From Nocardia vaccinii NBRC 15922 (GTDB lineage: Bacteria; Actinomycetota; Actinomycetes; Mycobacteriales; Mycobacteriaceae), in the NCBI RefSeq assembly GCF_001613305.1, contig NZ_BDCC01000010.1, forward strand, positions 62,001 through 126,000: a DNA stretch of 64,000 nt. Direction: 5' to 3'. Both the position numbers and the translations under genes were made by a program. Position 1 is the first letter of the stretch, and every line of letters begins with the position of its first letter. Below, in pieces: positions 62,719 to 64,000 of this stretch. The notes beneath the pieces were generated by a model. The model had not been told where the DNA came from, did no database searches, and saw nothing but the letters and a program-made list of their open reading frames with translations.

Positions 62719-62850
62719 ATGACTTCTCCCGAGGCGGCAGAGGTACCGCCCGCTGACACCGAGCCGTCGAATCGGCGCGGGCCACAGGCCCGTTGCGTCG
62801 CGAGCACCGGCCATCGATACCGGATCGGCCGGCCCGTGGGATCACGATGA
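62719..62850 (+). CDS. 43-residue ORF coupled to the CHAP gene
   Basis: ATG 62719 after a strong GAGGGG opens 43 codons (MTSPEAAEVPPADTE...) whose stop overlaps the CHAP gene ATG (ATGA). The peptide is Pro/Arg-rich and unrecognised. Good initiation site and exact coupling suggest it is translated. Confidence 0.5.
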   Translation: MTSPEAAEVPPADTEPSNRRGPQARCVASTGHRYRIGRPVGSR

Positions 62851-63941
62851 GCCCGAACACATTCGACATCAACGAAATAACGCTGACGCCGCCGAACGGG
62901 GCGCGGACGGGCCTCATCGCCGTTCTCGACATGGTGCAGACGGCGCTGCGTCAATCGATCGGGTTGCTTGCGTCGGGGAAGCCGTCGGAACAGCCGGACC
63001 TGCTGCACGAACTGGGTAGTCGCGGACTGCTCCAGGACGGGCTGGACGACAAACACGATCATGCCGTCATGGTCGACAGCTACGCCTCGTCGCTACAGCA
63101 GATACGCGCCGCCAAGCTGGCGATCAGCAGCCACAACGAGGACGTCCGCAAGGCCTCCTACTCGACCTTCGACATATCGAACGGGACCTTCACCGCCTGC
63201 ATGAGCAAGGTGCGCCAACTCCAGGGCGCGCTCGCGGAAATGTCGAAGAGGAACAAGAGCGGCGCACCGCTTACGCCGAGTCAGCAACGGACCGTGATCA
63301 CCGCCGCCCTCGACGCCGTCGACTACGTGCACGGCAAGGTCAGCTCCGCCAGGAAGCAGATCCATCACCAGAAGCAGGTCATCGAGAATTCGGCTCCGAC
63401 CTACCACCCCGGCTTGACGTATCCGTCCGGCGGCGTAGGTGGGGATGGGCCATACCCGTTCGCGCCCAGGACCGGCAGCATCATCCCGATTCCGTTGGCT
63501 CCCGGCGCTTCCGGTGCGGTACAAGCCGCGATGTCCCAGCTCGGCGTTCACGAATTGGGCAGCAGCAACCACCTGCCGGGCCACAAGGCGTACGACATCG
63601 GCGGGCCGTGGTGCGCGTCCTTCGCCACCTGGGCCTGGAGGCAGGCGCACCTACCGTTGAACTGGACCACCAGCACCACCTACGTGCCCACGATCTGGGC
63701 CGATGCCAAGCGCCACGGGCTTGCCGACCGAGCGTCCGGCGCCCGGGTCGGCGATCTCATCGTCCTGAACGACGTCGGTCACATCGGCGTGGTGGAAAAG
63801 GTCGACTCGCACGGCAACATCTACACCATCGAGGGCAACTCGGGTGATGCGGTGCGCCGGCACGAGTACCCGCCGGGCAGCAGCTACGTCGACGGCGTCA
63901 TCCATCCGCCCGCGCAGAAGCCCGGCGCCGTAATGGCTTGA
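62847..63941 (+). CDS. CHAP-domain protein with helical N-terminal region
   Basis: A 364-residue protein. The first ~180 residues are helical (LLASGKPSEQPDLLHELGSRG, SSLQQIRAAKLAISSHNEDVRK), as in proteins fitted for type VII export. A Pro/Gly linker leads to a CHAP/NlpC-like peptidase domain: catalytic Cys in PWCASFATWAW, His in VGHIGVVEKV, third residue in IEGNSG. CHAP domains cut peptidoglycan peptides. No Sec signal peptide. ATG 62847 overlaps the small ORF. No immunity gene seen before the window ends. Confidence 0.87.
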   Translation: MSPNTFDINEITLTPPNGARTGLIAVLDMVQTALRQSIGLLASGKPSEQPDLLHELGSRGLLQDGLDDKHDHAVMVDSYASSLQQIRAAKLAISSHNEDVRKASYSTFDISNGTFTACMSKVRQLQGALAEMSKRNKSGAPLTPSQQRTVITAALDAVDYVHGKVSSARKQIHHQKQVIENSAPTYHPGLTYPSGGVGGDGPYPFAPRTGSIIPIPLAPGASGAVQAAMSQLGVHELGSSNHLPGHKAYDIGGPWCASFATWAWRQAHLPLNWTTSTTYVPTIWADAKRHGLADRASGARVGDLIVLNDVGHIGVVEKVDSHGNIYTIEGNSGDAVRRHEYPPGSSYVDGVIHPPAQKPGAVMA

Positions 63942-63957
63942 CGGGCGGGAAACCTCG

Positions 63958-64000
63958 ATGGCCGGACCGGACGATGGTGATCGCGAAATCCCGCACCGTC
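63958..64000 (+). CDS. start of an unknown gene, cut by the window end
   Basis: ATG at 63958 after GCGGGA, 16 bases past the CHAP stop, begins MAGPDDGDREIPHR. Only 14 codons are visible. It may be the partner of the CHAP gene. Confidence 0.35.
   Translation, partial: MAGPDDGDREIPHR

Noticed and set aside
61861..62814. Minus-strand open frame of 317 codons opposite the HATPase-like gene
   Set aside because: The plus-strand gene is coupled to DUF4254 by ATGA. The minus frame has Gly/Val-rich sequence typical of antisense GC-rich DNA.

Overview
The window is high-GC DNA from a mycolic-acid actinomycete, most likely Nocardia or a close relative. It carries a Mce4-type importer, KstR and KstR2 steroid regulons, an orphan mbtH, many XRE/DUF397-type genes and type VII (WXG100) proteins. 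The gene order of its core follows M. tuberculosis Rv3489-Rv3557c, the cholesterol catabolism island, with blocks missing and accessory genes added. That comparison is made from memory of family sequences and synteny, not from a search.

Layout. 1-5.4 kb: end of a methyltransferase-like gene, a divergent HTH regulator/SDR pair, tRNA-Thr(UGU), an MbtH protein, an alpha/beta hydrolase, an Rv3489-like small protein and OtsA. 5.4-15.6 kb (minus strand): the complete mce4 operon (yrbE4A, yrbE4B, mce4A-F, two Mce-associated proteins), with most cistrons joined by 4-base start/stop overlaps. 15.6-19.6 kb: hsd4A, fdxD, fadE26 and fadE27, with KstR-type operators between them. 19.6-24.7 kb: an accessory block with a Doc-type toxin-antitoxin pair, a TetR/aldo-keto reductase pair with two operator copies, a glyoxalase-like protein, a SigG-like ECF sigma factor and a second aldo-keto reductase. 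24.8-36.6 kb: fadD19, an Rv3520c-like F420 oxidoreductase, a DUF35-ltp4-ltp3 operon interrupted by a TnpB element, a second F420 oxidoreductase, a ketosteroid-isomerase-like protein, cyp125 and fadA5. 37.1-41.0 kb: an EspR-like regulator facing a four-gene operon (repeat-rich exported protein, ImmA/IrrE metalloprotease, 92-codon ORF, 7-TM protein). 41.4-52.2 kb: the KstR2 regulon for the steroid C/D rings (two SDRs, echA20, ipdA, ipdB, ipdC, then fadA6 and kstR2), interleaved with a molybdopterin oxidoreductase and a glycosyltransferase. 52.2-64 kb: accessory genes, including a type VII polymorphic-toxin cassette (WXG100 pair, toxin, DUF2247 immunity), a MarR/glyoxalase pair, a DUF397/XRE pair, and a DUF4254-unknown-CHAP group.

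Together the core genes import sterol (Mce4), oxidise the side chain (CYP125, FadD19, FadE26/27, Hsd4A, FadA5, Ltp proteins) and open the last two rings (EchA20, IpdAB, IpdC, FadA6). At least eight KstR-like and two KstR2-like palindromes mark the control points.

The most unusual items are: a TnpB gene whose predicted guide would come from the end of ltp4; short start-to-stop linker ORFs at three operon junctions; a WXG100 gene broken by one extra base in an otherwise intact toxin cassette; the EspR-like/7-TM/IrrE/repeat-protein module with a 36-bp perfect palindrome; and operator pairs that overlap translation start sites.
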